From Anoplopoma fimbria (lineage: Eukaryota > Chordata > Actinopteri > Perciformes > Anoplopomatidae): 64,000 nucleotides of DNA. This document shows, in pieces, positions 43,984-54,066 of the stretch. The position numbers and the translations under genes were made by a program. Numbering within the stretch: the first letter of the stretch is position 1; every line of letters starts with the position of its first letter. The stretch lies in assembly GCF_027596085.1 (NCBI RefSeq), contig NC_072458.1, positions 15,661,256 to 15,725,255 of the forward strand, read 5' to 3'. Below the pieces are notes generated by a model that saw nothing but the letters and a program-made list of their open reading frames with translations, searched no databases and was not told where the DNA came from.

Positions 43984-45732
43984 TTGTTGAATCGCAAGAA
44001 ATCAGCAGCAACTGCACCTGCAGAGATGCGTGGGAAAGAGAGTGTCCTCTCTAACCCTAATGAAATAGCTGATGGCTTTAATACTTTTTTTGTTAATGTT
44101 GGCTCGGATCTGGCATCAAGTATCTTGGACACAAATGAGAACCCTTGTAACTTCATTAAGGGGCAATATTCTCCTCTCAATACCTTTGTACCTCCAACTT
44201 CACAGGAGGTCCATAATATCATAATGGAATTAAAGAATTCAGCCCCAGGTCATGATGGCATAAAGAGCATCTTGATCAAAGAAACCATTGATCATTTAAT
44301 TAAACCGATAACTCATATTCTTTCTTTATCACTCCAATCTGGAATTATTCCCCTCGATCTAAAAATTGCTAAAGTTATCCCTGTTTTCAAAACAGGTGAT
44401 ACTCATGATTTTGGAAACTATAGACCTATATCAATCCTGCCTTGCATCTCTAAATTATTGGAGAAATTAGTTTATGCAAGAATATCCAAGCACTTAACTG
44501 TAAATAAGATCCTATATGCTCACCAGTATGGATTCCGTAAAAAACATTCAACAGAGCATGCATTACTCGAGCTAACTAACTTAATTTCATCCGCCATTGA
44601 TACTAGTAAGTTTGCCATTGGGATCTTTTTAGACTTAAGCAAAGCATTCGATACCGTTAACCACAGTATTCTGATTTCCAAATTAAATAGATATGGAGTG
44701 GAGAATATTGCCCTGAACTGGTTTAAAAATTATTTGTCTAACAGACAACAATATGTGTCGCTTAATGGCTATTCTTCTACCAAGTCAAGAATCATACATG
44801 GGGTGCCACAGGGTTCAATACTTGGCCCTTTATTATTTTTGATTTATATAAACGATTTAGCCATGTCTTGTAAACATCTTTTTCCTGTATTATTTGCTGA
44901 TGACACTAATCTCATAGCAACTCATAATGACTTTAATTATTTGATTAACTGTGTAAATGATGAATTATTATCAATTGCCAAATGGTTTCAAATGAATAAA
45001 TTAACACTTAACGTGAAGAAATGTAACTTTGTGATCTTTTGCAACATAAACAAGTCTTACTCCAAAGAACAAACTAAAGTTTTCATTAATGGATCAGAAA
45101 TTATGCAAGTAAAAGCTTCCAAATTTTTGGGAATCTTAGTTGATGAAAGACTTAACTGGTCAAATCATATAGACTTGGTTTGCAAAAGATCCACGAAGAT
45201 GATGGGCATATTAAGAAAAGTGTGTCCTCTAATTCATCCTTCTGCTCATTTAACGTTATATTATAGCTTTTTGTTTCCTTATTTGAACTACTGTAATCTG
45301 GTCTGGGCGGCCTCATATCCCAACCATCTCAAAAAATTATGCATCATTCAGAAGCGATTCTTAAGATTCATCTCACATTCAAACAGATATGCTCCATCAG
45401 CACCACTTTTCATGAATTATTCTATTTTGCCAATTCACAAATTAAATATCTATCAGATATGTTTATTCATTCACAAGTTTATTTACAGAAACCAAGATCT
45501 CCCTGAAAGCTTTCAGTCTTTGTTTACTCACTCATTTAACGTACATTCACATCGCACTAGACACAGCAATAATAACAACCTAGCTTTACCCTTTTCCCGC
45601 ACATCACATCATCAATTTAGTATGTCGTATAGAGGCCCTGCATTATGGAATGTACTACCTCCCTTATTAAGATCCTTATCATCCTACTCACTCTTCAAAA
45701 AGCAGCTTAAAAAACATCTTATCTTTTCATGA
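43984..45732 (+). CDS. LINE reverse transcriptase frame
   Basis: 582 residues, one base out of register with the endonuclease frame; genuine coding enters from upstream at about 43918, so the ATG at 43984 is incidental. Visible blocks: LKNSAPGHDGIKSILIKE, FGNYRPISILPCISKLLEK, HQYGFRKKHSTEHALLEL, motif A GIFLDLSKAFDTVNH (about residue 215), motif B GVPQGSILGPLLFLIYINDL, motif C LFADDTNL (about residue 303), thumb LTLNVKKCNFVIF and KFLGILVDERLNW, and the C-terminal SYRGPALWNVLPPLL. There are no internal stops and all catalytic Asp residues are present. With the neighbouring frame it equals about 1,020 residues, a normal LINE ORF2 length. Confidence 0.95.
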   Translation: MLNRKKSAATAPAEMRGKESVLSNPNEIADGFNTFFVNVGSDLASSILDTNENPCNFIKGQYSPLNTFVPPTSQEVHNIIMELKNSAPGHDGIKSILIKETIDHLIKPITHILSLSLQSGIIPLDLKIAKVIPVFKTGDTHDFGNYRPISILPCISKLLEKLVYARISKHLTVNKILYAHQYGFRKKHSTEHALLELTNLISSAIDTSKFAIGIFLDLSKAFDTVNHSILISKLNRYGVENIALNWFKNYLSNRQQYVSLNGYSSTKSRIIHGVPQGSILGPLLFLIYINDLAMSCKHLFPVLFADDTNLIATHNDFNYLINCVNDELLSIAKWFQMNKLTLNVKKCNFVIFCNINKSYSKEQTKVFINGSEIMQVKASKFLGILVDERLNWSNHIDLVCKRSTKMMGILRKVCPLIHPSAHLTLYYSFLFPYLNYCNLVWAASYPNHLKKLCIIQKRFLRFISHSNRYAPSAPLFMNYSILPIHKLNIYQICLFIHKFIYRNQDLPESFQSLFTHSFNVHSHRTRHSNNNNLALPFSRTSHHQFSMSYRGPALWNVLPPLLRSLSSYSLFKKQLKKHLIFS

Positions 45733-46029
45733 ATCATCTTATTACTGAATTTTGATTATTTTTGATTTATTTATGTACTTTGTCTCCTTATTTTCTAAAG
45801 TTTATTTGTTAGCCTTATAAATATTATTTGTCTGTGATTATTGACAGGGGTGGAACTCTTGTACAAGCCCACTGGGCTTCGTTCCCTCCTTGCACCATTA
45901 TTGTAATGTGTGCTAAATAAATAAACTAAACTAAACATAATTGTATTGTTAAGCACTGGAGATGGCAAATGAGAGAGCAGACTAAAGGAATTAGCAGCAG
46001 GAATAAGCATTTATAATACCAGCAAACTG

Positions 46030-46235
46030 GAACAAGGAGTACCGGAGGTATTGTCTTTATTGCTGACATCATAACAGTGGATTAAACCCTTGCCCAGGGA
46101 ACCAAAATCAAGACAGGCACTGTTTTCAAGGACAGAGTGCAGGACTCCGGTGGGACAAGAGGAGATGGACTGTGTGTTTACATCAATGATACGTGGTACT
46201 CAAATATAGTCAACGTCTATAGACAATGTTGATTA
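46030..46235 (+). pseudogene. Short LINE endonuclease fragment (Rex1-like)
   Basis: The plus strand reads KDRVQDSGGTRGDGLCVYIN then DTWYSNIVNVYRQC before a stop near 46230. This matches the GKTRGGGLCVYINDAWC wording in fish Rex1-type endonucleases. Flanks are unrelated. It is a remnant only. Confidence 0.6.
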
Positions 46236-47560
46236 CTTTTTTAATGTTGAAGTGGAAGTCCTCTAGATTTCATTCCTATTTAAGTGAAAACAACATAGTG
46301 CTTAGAGTTAGCAGTCAAATATATTATTATATTAATATTACAAAAAGAGGTTCACAAAAAGTTAATGTGCAATAAGATTAGTGGAATATTTATAATATAT
46401 TATATACAATTATAACTAGTGAAATAAAACATCCGCCAGTAAAAAGCTGATACATATCAATATATCTGTTCGACAAGCATAAACTTGTAAACAAAAGAGC
46501 AACATTTTCAATTCTGCTCTGTCCTCAGTGTCTCATCCATTCTTCCAACACTGAACACATTTTTTTAAAAACAAGCAAAAAAAATTCTGTCTGCCAACTT
46601 CTCTGCCGGCTAAAACAAAGCAGGACCAGGAGGACAGGAGGACAGAAGGGAATGACTGATACTGACTGATGTTTATGTTCTTCATTCTTTGGAAACTAAT
46701 TTAGAAACAATTTTTTTGATTTACATTTTTGATTTGTTTCCAGTGAGATATCAACAGGCAGCAACCTCTGGTTCTGAAAACTGAACCCCATTCTGAAGTT
46801 TCTTAAACCTGCATTCTCTCTAATGTCCATCAGGGGGCGACTCCTCTAGTTGTATAGAAGTCTATGACAAAATAAGTGATATCACAAATATGTCCACTTC
46901 TAATATACAGTCTATGGATAATACTGACTTTATATGTGACTTTGCTGTTGTAAACATAACTGTTGCTACTCTAGAAACAATATTTAGTTATATGTGAAAA
47001 ATAAACAAATTCTATTCTTCTAATCCTGTTCTGAATGTATTTGTTTTTATCCTATATATATATATTTATAAAAGCAACCATTTAGTCATTAAATAGAACA
47101 GAGTATTAAAAAGAGTAGCGTTTGGGCAGGCTTACTGAGATTGTCAGGTCCCTACCAGATCCCGTATACGGCGTCACTACGTCACTCCTCTACATTCCCT
47201 ATATGGTCACTTCTGTTTACTGGTTGAAAATTGATGATAACACATATCTGACACGCATAACCTCTGTTAACTTCTGTATACCAAATGTATATAACTGAAA
47301 TTCCATCTCTGTATCCATAGGTCAATTGAGCTCATAGTGAAGAAAAGTATGTGGGTTATTTGTTTAAAACGTTAGATTAGTCAATTCACTAAACAAGACC
47401 GCCGACACTAGGGACAAAGGAATCCCAAATCTTGGCAAAAACAAAGCCATAAAATCAAGCCACACCCTGGGACCCGACACCTATCCTGAACAGATAAAAC
47501 CAGGAGATTTCCTTTGTTCGCTCTCTTATTCCTCTTGTCCTCTTGTCTGTTTCGTTTTTG
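46236..47560. other. Intergenic DNA with an unclassified repeat
   Basis: At 46780-46920, CTGCATTCTCTCTAATGTCC, ATCAGGGGGCGACTCCTCTA and TATACAGTCTATGG match a widely spread, unclassified fish repeat in my recollection. The remainder is AT-rich, with a TATATATATATTTATA stretch at 47054-47070. No gene. Confidence 0.4.
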
Positions 47561-48156
47561 TCCGTCTTAGGTGTGTCTTGTTAAGTGTTAGGGAGCTTCA
47601 TACAAGCTCCCGTTATTTTATTTTAGAACAGCAGTTTCTGTCAGTACTCCTTTTCAACTACTTTTAAGCATCTTATAATTATTCTTTTTTTTTTGCAAGC
47701 TTTATTTTGTTTTAGTGCACATCTGTTGGCCTCGTGAGATATCAATTTAGATTATTATCGTTAGGCCAACCGAGTTTAGTCTGAGTATATCAATGAGTAG
47801 CCTCACTTAAAGAACTATTCAGAGCTATTCAGAGCTAGTTCATGCTTGAACTTCCGAACTTTGGGCTCTGACTTCTTGTCTGGTCGGATGGAGAAGTGAC
47901 CTGCTGACGTGCTGACATACTGCGGTAAGCGTGTTGCCTCCCTTCCGGTTCTCAGCGTAGTTGATAGCGTACTTTTCGCAGCTCCAGTGAATTGTGTGAC
48001 ATTCCTTATTATAGCGGCTAATTACCTGTTTTACATTTAAATCACTTGAACACTCATATCACATCTTAATTCAGCGACTTTTCGCTTAAACCAACAGTTT
48101 ACACGTTGTTCAGTTCTGCTAACGCTAGCGAGCCTCATTTAGCTTAGCAGCTAGCG

Positions 48157-48888
48157 ATGGCGCTCCTCTCTCCTTCTCTCTCTCCTTCCCTCTCTCCTGC
48201 TCTCTCTCCTTCCCTCTCTCCTTCTCTCTCTCCTTCTCCCTCCTGCTCAGTGTGTCTCATGTTTAGCCATGCCTCTGCCTCCTTTACTGATAAGGGTACA
48301 TGTAACAAATGTAGTTTGTTTGTTAGGTTGGAGGCGAGGCTCAGTGAGTTAGAGGCCCGGTTCCGCACCATTGAAGCTCAGTCGTTAGCTACTGCAGTTA
48401 GCCAGCCCACCCCCGTAGTCGGTGCGGGCCAACCAGACGTAGCTCCTGCTAGCCGTCCCCCGGCAACCCCCGAGCAGCCGGGAGGCTAGGTGACTGTCCG
48501 AAGGAAGCATAGTTCTATGTCGAAGCACACGGGTCACCACCAACCGCTTCACGTTTCTAACCGGTTTTCCCCGCTCAGCGACACACCCGCTGAGAAACCA
48601 ACTCTGGTGATCGGCAGCTCCATTCTGAGAAACGTGAAGTTAGCGAAGACAGGGGCCATAGTTAACTGCATCCCCGGGGCCAGAGCGGGCGACATAGAAT
48701 CCCATTTGAAACTGCTGGCTAAGGCTAAACGTAAATACAGTACGATTGTTATTCACGTCGGCGGTAATGACACCCGATTACGTCGCTCGGAGGTCACTAA
48801 ATTGAACGTGGAATCGGTGTGTTCGTACGCAAAGACAATGTCGGACTCTGTAGTATTCTCTGGCCCTCTCCCTAATCTGGTCAAATGA
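48157..48888 (+). pseudogene. L2 ORF1: zinc-binding, coiled coil and SGNH-hydrolase domains
   Basis: From the ATG at 48157, a CT-microsatellite codes for repeated LSPS units. Next come the Cys pairs in CSVCLM and CNKC (about residues 29-50), then LEARLSELEARFRTIEAQ, a short coiled coil. An in-frame TAG at 48487-48489 interrupts the gene, where relatives commonly have Trp. The second half holds the SGNH hydrolase fold: [13 protein letters not shown] with the nucleophile-block Ser, [12 protein letters not shown], and [14 protein letters not shown] with the Gly and Asn blocks. It stops at SGPLPNLVK before the C-terminal Asp-x-x-His block, removed by deletion. SGNH esterase domains in ORF1 are known for CR1/L2 elements. 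Confidence 0.88.
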
Positions 48889-49184
48889 GTTCAGACCAGG
48901 AAGCAGAAGCAGAGTCGCAGTCTTTCACACTTCTCTGCGCTTCCTTTGGAGCAGTTACCCACCCATTTACCCACCCAAAACCCTATAGAGACTGTGTCTG
49001 CCCCACGGCCACTTCAATTATTTAAAGTCAACAGAAGACAGAACTCTCAACAGAACTCTCTTTTATCGGACCATTATCTAATAAGTGTACGCCATTAGGC
49101 AAAAGTTTCTACACTAGATGTCTATCTGATAATGCTGTAGCTAAATTTAAAGAAGCGATTTCTTCAGGGTTTTATTCAGTACCA

Positions 49185-51322
49185 TTGCTCAATATAACAG
49201 AGGACTCCTACGCTAGCTTTAGTCCGTCTCAGATTGACCATCTTGTTGATAGTGCTGCATGCTCACTGCGAATGACACTAGACTCTATAGCTCCTCTAAA
49301 AAAGAAGCTAATAAAAGAAAGGAGGTTTGCTCCATGGTATATTCCTCAAATCCGCGATTTAAAGCAAATATCGCGAAAACTTGAAAGGATATGGCGTTCC
49401 ACCAATGTGGATGAAGCGCGGTTAGTCTGGCGAGACAGTCTTAAAATATATAAGAAGGCACTCCGTAATGGTAGAGCAGCCTATTACTCAGCATTAATAG
49501 AGAAAAATAAGAACAACCCTAGGGTTCTCTTCAGCACTGTAGCCAGGCTAACAGAGAGTCACAGCTCTGTTGAGCCGTGTATTCCTATAAACCTCAGTAG
49601 TAGTGACTTCATGAACTTCTTTAATGATAAGATTCTAACTATTAGAGAAGAAAATTATAATCTACTGCCCTCAACCAGTACCGATCGATCCATAGCTGTA
49701 GAACCTGAAATATATTTAGATGGCTTTTCTCCCATCGACCTTCAACAATTGACTTTAACTATTTCTAAGTCTAAACCTTCCACCTGTCTCTTAGACCCAA
49801 TTCCGACTAGGCTGCTTAAGGAAGTTTTACCTTTAATTAGCAATTCTTTATTAGAAATTATCAATCTGTCTTTACTAACGGGCCATGTACCACAGGCCTT
49901 CAAACTAGCTGTAATTAAACCTCTTCTTAAGAAACCTACTCTTGATCCAGAGGTGTTGGCTAACTATAGACCTATATCTAACCTTCCGTTCCTCTCTAAG
50001 ATCCTTGAGAAAGCAGTAGCAGATCAGCTCTGTGACTTTATGCATAACAATAGTTTATTTGAGGATTTTCAGTCAGGATTTAGAGTGAATCATAGCACAG
50101 AGACGGCACTGGTGAAAATTACCAATGACCTTCTAATAGCTTCAGACAAAGGACTTGTCTCTGTACTTGTATTGCTAGACCTTAGTGCTGCATTTGATAC
50201 CATTGATCACCAAATCCTATTACAGAGATTGGAGCATCTTATAGGCATTAAAGGAACCGCACTTAGCTGGTTTAAGTCGTATTTATCAGACCGATCTCAG
50301 TTTGTATATGTAAACAATGAAAGCTCGATGAAAACCAGGGTTAGCCACGGAGTTCCACAGGGGTCTGTTCTTGGACCTATTTTATTTACCTTATATATGC
50401 TTCCCTTGGGGAATATTATCAGAAAACACTCAGTAAACTTTCATTGTTATGCAGATGATACCGTTATATCTATCAATTAAGCCAGACGAAACTAACCAGT
50501 TCTCTAAACTTCAAGCATGTCTTACGGACATAAAAACCTGGATGACCTGTAACTTTTTAATGTTAAACTCTGAAAAAACAGAAGTTATCCTACTAGGCCC
50601 AGATCACCTTCGAATTCAATTATCTAACGATATAGTTTCTCTAGATGGCATTGCTCATTGCATCCAGCACTACCGTTAAGAACCTTGGAGTTATCTTTGA
50701 CCAGGATCTGTCTTTTAACTCTTATATAAAACAGATCTCAAGGACAGCCTTTTTTCATTTACATAACATTGCGAAAATCAGGCAAATCCTGTCTCAAAGC
50801 GATGCAGAAAAACTAGTTCATGCATTTGTTACCTCTAGACTAGATTACTGTAACTCCTTATTATCAGGCTGCTCTAATAGGTCTCTTAGATCTTTACAGT
50901 TGATCCAGAATGCTGCAGCACGTGTTCTAACAAAAACTAAGAAAAGAGATCATATTACTCCAGTATTAGCTTCTCTGCACTGGCTCCCTGTTAAATCAAG
51001 AATAGAATTTAAAATTATTTTACTTACCTACAAAGCTCTAACTGGCCAGGCACCGTCTTATCTTAAGGAACTTATAGTTCCATATTACCCAACTAGAGAG
51101 CTGCGCTCAATCAATGCAGGGTTACTTGTGGTTCCTAGAGTATATAAAAGTAGGATGGGAGCCAGAGCCTTCAGTTATCAGGCTCCTCTTCTGTGGAACC
51201 AGGTTCCAGTTTCAGTCCGGGGGCAGACACACTCACCACTTTCAAGAGCAGGCTTAAGACCTTCCTTTTTGATAGCGCTTATAGTTAGGGCTGGTTCAGG
51301 TTCGCCTTGGTCCAGCCCCTAG
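49185..51322 (+). pseudogene. L2 (Maui-type) reverse transcriptase, two frame changes
   Basis: Frame 49185-50480 (431 residues) runs from the linker ([36 protein letters not shown]) through [37 protein letters not shown], motif [14 protein letters not shown] and motif [21 protein letters not shown] to motif [11 protein letters not shown]. It leaves register right after motif C and resumes at 50449-50679 (MLNSEKTEVILLGPD), then at 50645-51322 (KNLGVIFDQDLSF, SRLDYCNSLLSG, LHWLPVKSRIEFK, GARAFSYQAPLLWNQVP). All core reverse transcriptase motifs are intact in the first frame. The endonuclease that should precede it is missing. Non-autonomous. Confidence 0.92.
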
Positions 51323-51439
51323 ATATGCTGCTATATGCCTAGACAGCCGGGGGACTACCGAGGATACGCTGAGCTCCTCTCTCCTCTTCTCTCCCTCCAT
51401 CTTTATGTATTAATCCCCTATTTATGCACATTACTGATT

Positions 51440-51945
51440 TTGCTTCTTCCCCGGAGTTCTTGTGCTTTCTCGCCTCGCAGGTTCCCAGGAATCGGGGTTA
51501 TATTTGGACTGTCATCGTGCCACCTCCTGAGGCCCTGCTGACACCCACTACTACTACCACTATCATTATTAGTCACATTACTATTATTATTGCCTGTACT
51601 ATTACGCTTATTGACTTGCTTGTACCCTGGAGTCTTTGTGCTTTCTCGCTTCGCAGGCTTCTATAAATCGTGGCTGTACCTGGACCGTGGTCGTGCATCC
51701 TGCTACGGCCCTGCTGACACCGACTGCTACCACCATTATTATTATTACTAGTCACATTACTATTACTATTACCTGTACCATTAAGCATTTTAGCTTTACT
51801 TCCACCCTGAAGCCCTTTTGCTTTCTCGTTCTGCAGGTTTCCATGAATCGTTGTGGTACCTGGACCGTAGTCGTGCCTCCTGCTGTGAGCCGACTGACAC
51901 CCACTGCTACTTCGATTATTATTATTAATCACATTACTATCCCTA
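51440..51945. repeat. About 178 bp repeat in the L2 3' UTR, three copies
   Basis: The motif GCCCTGCTGACACC is followed by an (ATT)-rich run with AGTCACATTACTATTA, then CTTTCTCGCCTCGCAGG and TGGACCGTGGTCGTGC. The series occurs three times at spacings of about 175-181 bp. The copy at 28.1-28.45 kb (antisense) has the same structure, so it belongs to the family, not to this locus. Confidence 0.88.
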
Positions 51946-52307
51946 TTTTCATAACTATAATTCTACTGTAATAATTGCTGCTGTTATTATAAGTAGTCTT
52001 ATTATATGAATCATTTATGTCATATACATTGAATGTGTTGTATCTCTGTTATGCTGTTCATTCTGTACACATGACATCTATTGCATTCTGTCCATCCTGG
52101 GAGAAGGATCCCTCCTCTGTCGTTCTCCCATAGGTTTCTTCCTTTTTTCTCCCTGTTAAAGGGGTTTTTTAGGGGAGTTTTTCCTGTGCCGATGTGAGGG
52201 AAGGACAGAGGATGTCGCATGTGCACAGATTGTAAAGCCCTCTGAGGCAAATTTGTAATTTGTGATTCTGGGCTATACAAAATAAACTGAATTGAATTGA
52301 ATTGAAT

Positions 52308-52972
52308 CCCTCTCCAAACACCGAACCGGATCCAACGCCCGTCTTGAAGCAAGACACAAAGAACTTAAGAGACACTTTGCCAGCTCACTGGGTGAGCCTT
52401 TGGAAGAACCGCCTAGAATCAACGCTCCTCCAAGCCCTGCACCGGCATTTCTTCGCTTCACCGACGGAAACACTTCCGTTCTGAGGGACGTGAGCCAACT
52501 CCGAGGGCCGCAGAAACAGCTGTTTGGACCCCTGCAAAGGCATCTGGACACCGCTACTCACAGTAGGAACTCTCAGCTTCAATATGATCCAGGGTTGGTG
52601 TCGGGTATATAAAAGCTCTGATAAATAATAATTTAGATTGAACGGGTAGAGTAGGGATAGGAGAAAGAGGAGACCTCAACTTTTCTTCACTATCTGATAT
52701 GATATTGCCTGTTTATTTGAAATCCATTCATTCATGATTTGTATTCTTGTTTAATTAATAATCCTGTCATCCATTCATTTAATTACCTTTTTAATCCCAT
52801 GTATCGCCAAGTCGTTGTCTGTCATATTGATTCAAAAGGTGGAAACTATGAGGTCACTGAAATCAGGACTTACGCCTGAGATATTGAGACTGGATAATTT
52901 GTTACCAAATTATTGATCATATTTTTTATTATTTTCTCCTATTAAAGAGTGGTGCCCCGCAATTTCTACGTA
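52308..52972. other. Sequence after the L2, unassigned
   Basis: From 52308 to about 52620 the DNA is GC-rich with a Pro-rich frame (PPSPAPAFLRFTDGNTS), perhaps a gag-like scrap of an LTR element, followed by GGGTATATAAAAGCTCTG, which looks like a TATA box. No boundary or domain supports a firm call. Confidence 0.3.
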
Positions 52973-54003
52973 CCGTATTTTCCACACTATAAGGCGCACT
53001 TAAAAGCCTTTAATTTTCTCAAAAAATGACAGTGCGCCTTATAATCCAGAGCGCCTTATATATGGATTAATTCTGGTTGTGCTTACTGACCTCGAAGCGA
53101 TTTTGTGTGGTACACGGCGCTCTGTCAAAATGTTTTAGTACGACTTTGGTAAACTACAAAGCCGCACCGCTTGCAGCATTACGGCTACCGTAGTCAGGAG
53201 CATCGCGGAGTAATACATACTGTGCTTCACCATAATATTACAGTGTGTGTGTATAAGGACCCCAAAATGGCACCGGTCAAGAGACACACTTACGACGCGG
53301 ACTTCAAACTCAAGGCTATCAGTCACGCAGTAGCACATGGGAATAGAGCAGCTGCGAGAGAATTCAACATTAATGAATCAATGGTACGGAAGTGGAGGAA
53401 GCAAGAAGATGCCCAGCGCCAAGCAAAGAAGACCAGACAGAGTTTCCGAGGGAACAAAGCGAGATGGCCACAGTTAGAGGACAAAATTGAACAGTGGGTT
53501 ATTGAACAGAGAGCAGCAGGTAGAAGCGTCTCTCCAGTCTCTATTCGACTGAAGGCAACAGCGTTAGCACGGGACATGAATATCAATGACTTTCGAGGCA
53601 TTCCTTCTTGGTGCTTTCGTTTTATGAAAAGACGTAATCTCTCCATCCGCACACGAACTACCGTCTCGCAGCAACTGCCAAAGATTACCAAGAAAAGCTG
53701 GCCACTTTCCGCGCATACTGCAAAAACAAGATCACTGAAAAGAAGATCCGGCCAGAGCACATCACCAACATGGACGAGGTTCCCCTCACCTTTGATAGTT
53801 ATTGTGAATACGCTCATTAACGTTTGAACAATGTTGAGAGTTATTGTGAACACGTTTAATGAAGTTTGACTGACTGACTGTTTTGTTTCGCTTAATGCGC
53901 CTTATAGTCTGGTGCGCTTTATATATGAAAAAAGATCGAAAATAGACCATTCATTGACAGTGCGCCTTATAATCCAGTGCGCCCTATAGTGCGGGAAATA
54001 CGG
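52973..54003 (+). mobile_element. Pogo/Tigger-like transposon, internally deleted
   Basis: The ends read CCGTATTTTCCACACTATAA and, inverted, CCGTATTTCCCGCACTATAG. TA flanks both sides (52971-52972 and 54004-54005). GCGCCTTATAATCCAG sub-terminal motifs occur in both arms. At 1.03 kb it lacks most of the roughly 1.5 kb catalytic gene of full-length relatives. Tc1/mariner superfamily by its TA duplication and transposase type. Confidence 0.92.
53267..53827 (+). pseudogene. Pogo-type transposase, DNA-binding half only
   Basis: From the ATG at 53267 (context CCAAAATGGCA): KRHTYDADFKLKAISHAVAH and REFNINESMVRKWRKQED form a Psq/CENP-B-type helix-turn-helix. QLEDKIEQWVIEQRAAGRSV and WCFRFMKRRNLSIRTRTTV form the second, CENP-B-like helical domain. 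A frame change near 53720 follows. In the alternative frame the first catalytic block, NMDEVPLTFD, can be read at 53768-53797, then the rest of the DDE domain is absent. The open frame runs on to 53827 out of register. The product would be about 187 residues able to bind DNA but not catalytic. Such halves resemble domesticated CENPB- and TIGD-type genes, but nothing shows selection here. Confidence 0.88.
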
Positions 54004-54066
54004 TAAGCAATATTTTTATTTTAACGCAGTTATTAACAACGCTACAATCAAATAAGCTACATCTGC

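Larger units (their letters stand above)
42400..45938 (+). mobile_element. Well-preserved non-LTR retrotransposon, Jockey/CR1 group
   Basis: The element has an endonuclease frame, a reverse transcriptase frame, and a 3' UTR of about 200 bp ending GTGCTAAATAAATAAACTAA and an ACTAA repeat at 45911-45938. There is no RNase H after the reverse transcriptase, which argues against I/Nimb-type elements. Clade (CR1, Daphne/Crack or Rex1-like) was not decided. No ORF1 was seen upstream, so it is 5' truncated or of a one-ORF type. The left boundary is a guess. It is far less decayed than the L2 copies. Confidence 0.9.
47561..52307 (+). mobile_element. Maui-type L2 LINE, internally deleted
   Basis: The order is: pyrimidine-rich leader, ORF1 (48157-48888), a compressed spacer with the endonuclease missing, reverse transcriptase (49185-51322), and a 3' UTR with a three-fold repeat. 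The terminus reads GCCCTCTGAGGCAAATTTGT, GGCTATACAAAATAAACTG and (AATTG)n at 52290-52307. The left limit is uncertain. Compared with the copy at 28.5-29.0 kb, it lacks the end of ORF1 and the endonuclease. Confidence 0.88.

Noticed and set aside
42651..45732. Programmed frameshift as the only explanation for the two LINE frames
   Set aside because: One additional base in an A8 run is more simply an indel or read error; no downstream pseudoknot was identified.
48144..48371. Glu/Gly/Arg-repeat protein on the minus strand
   Set aside because: Translation of the antisense of the CT microsatellite in L2 ORF1.
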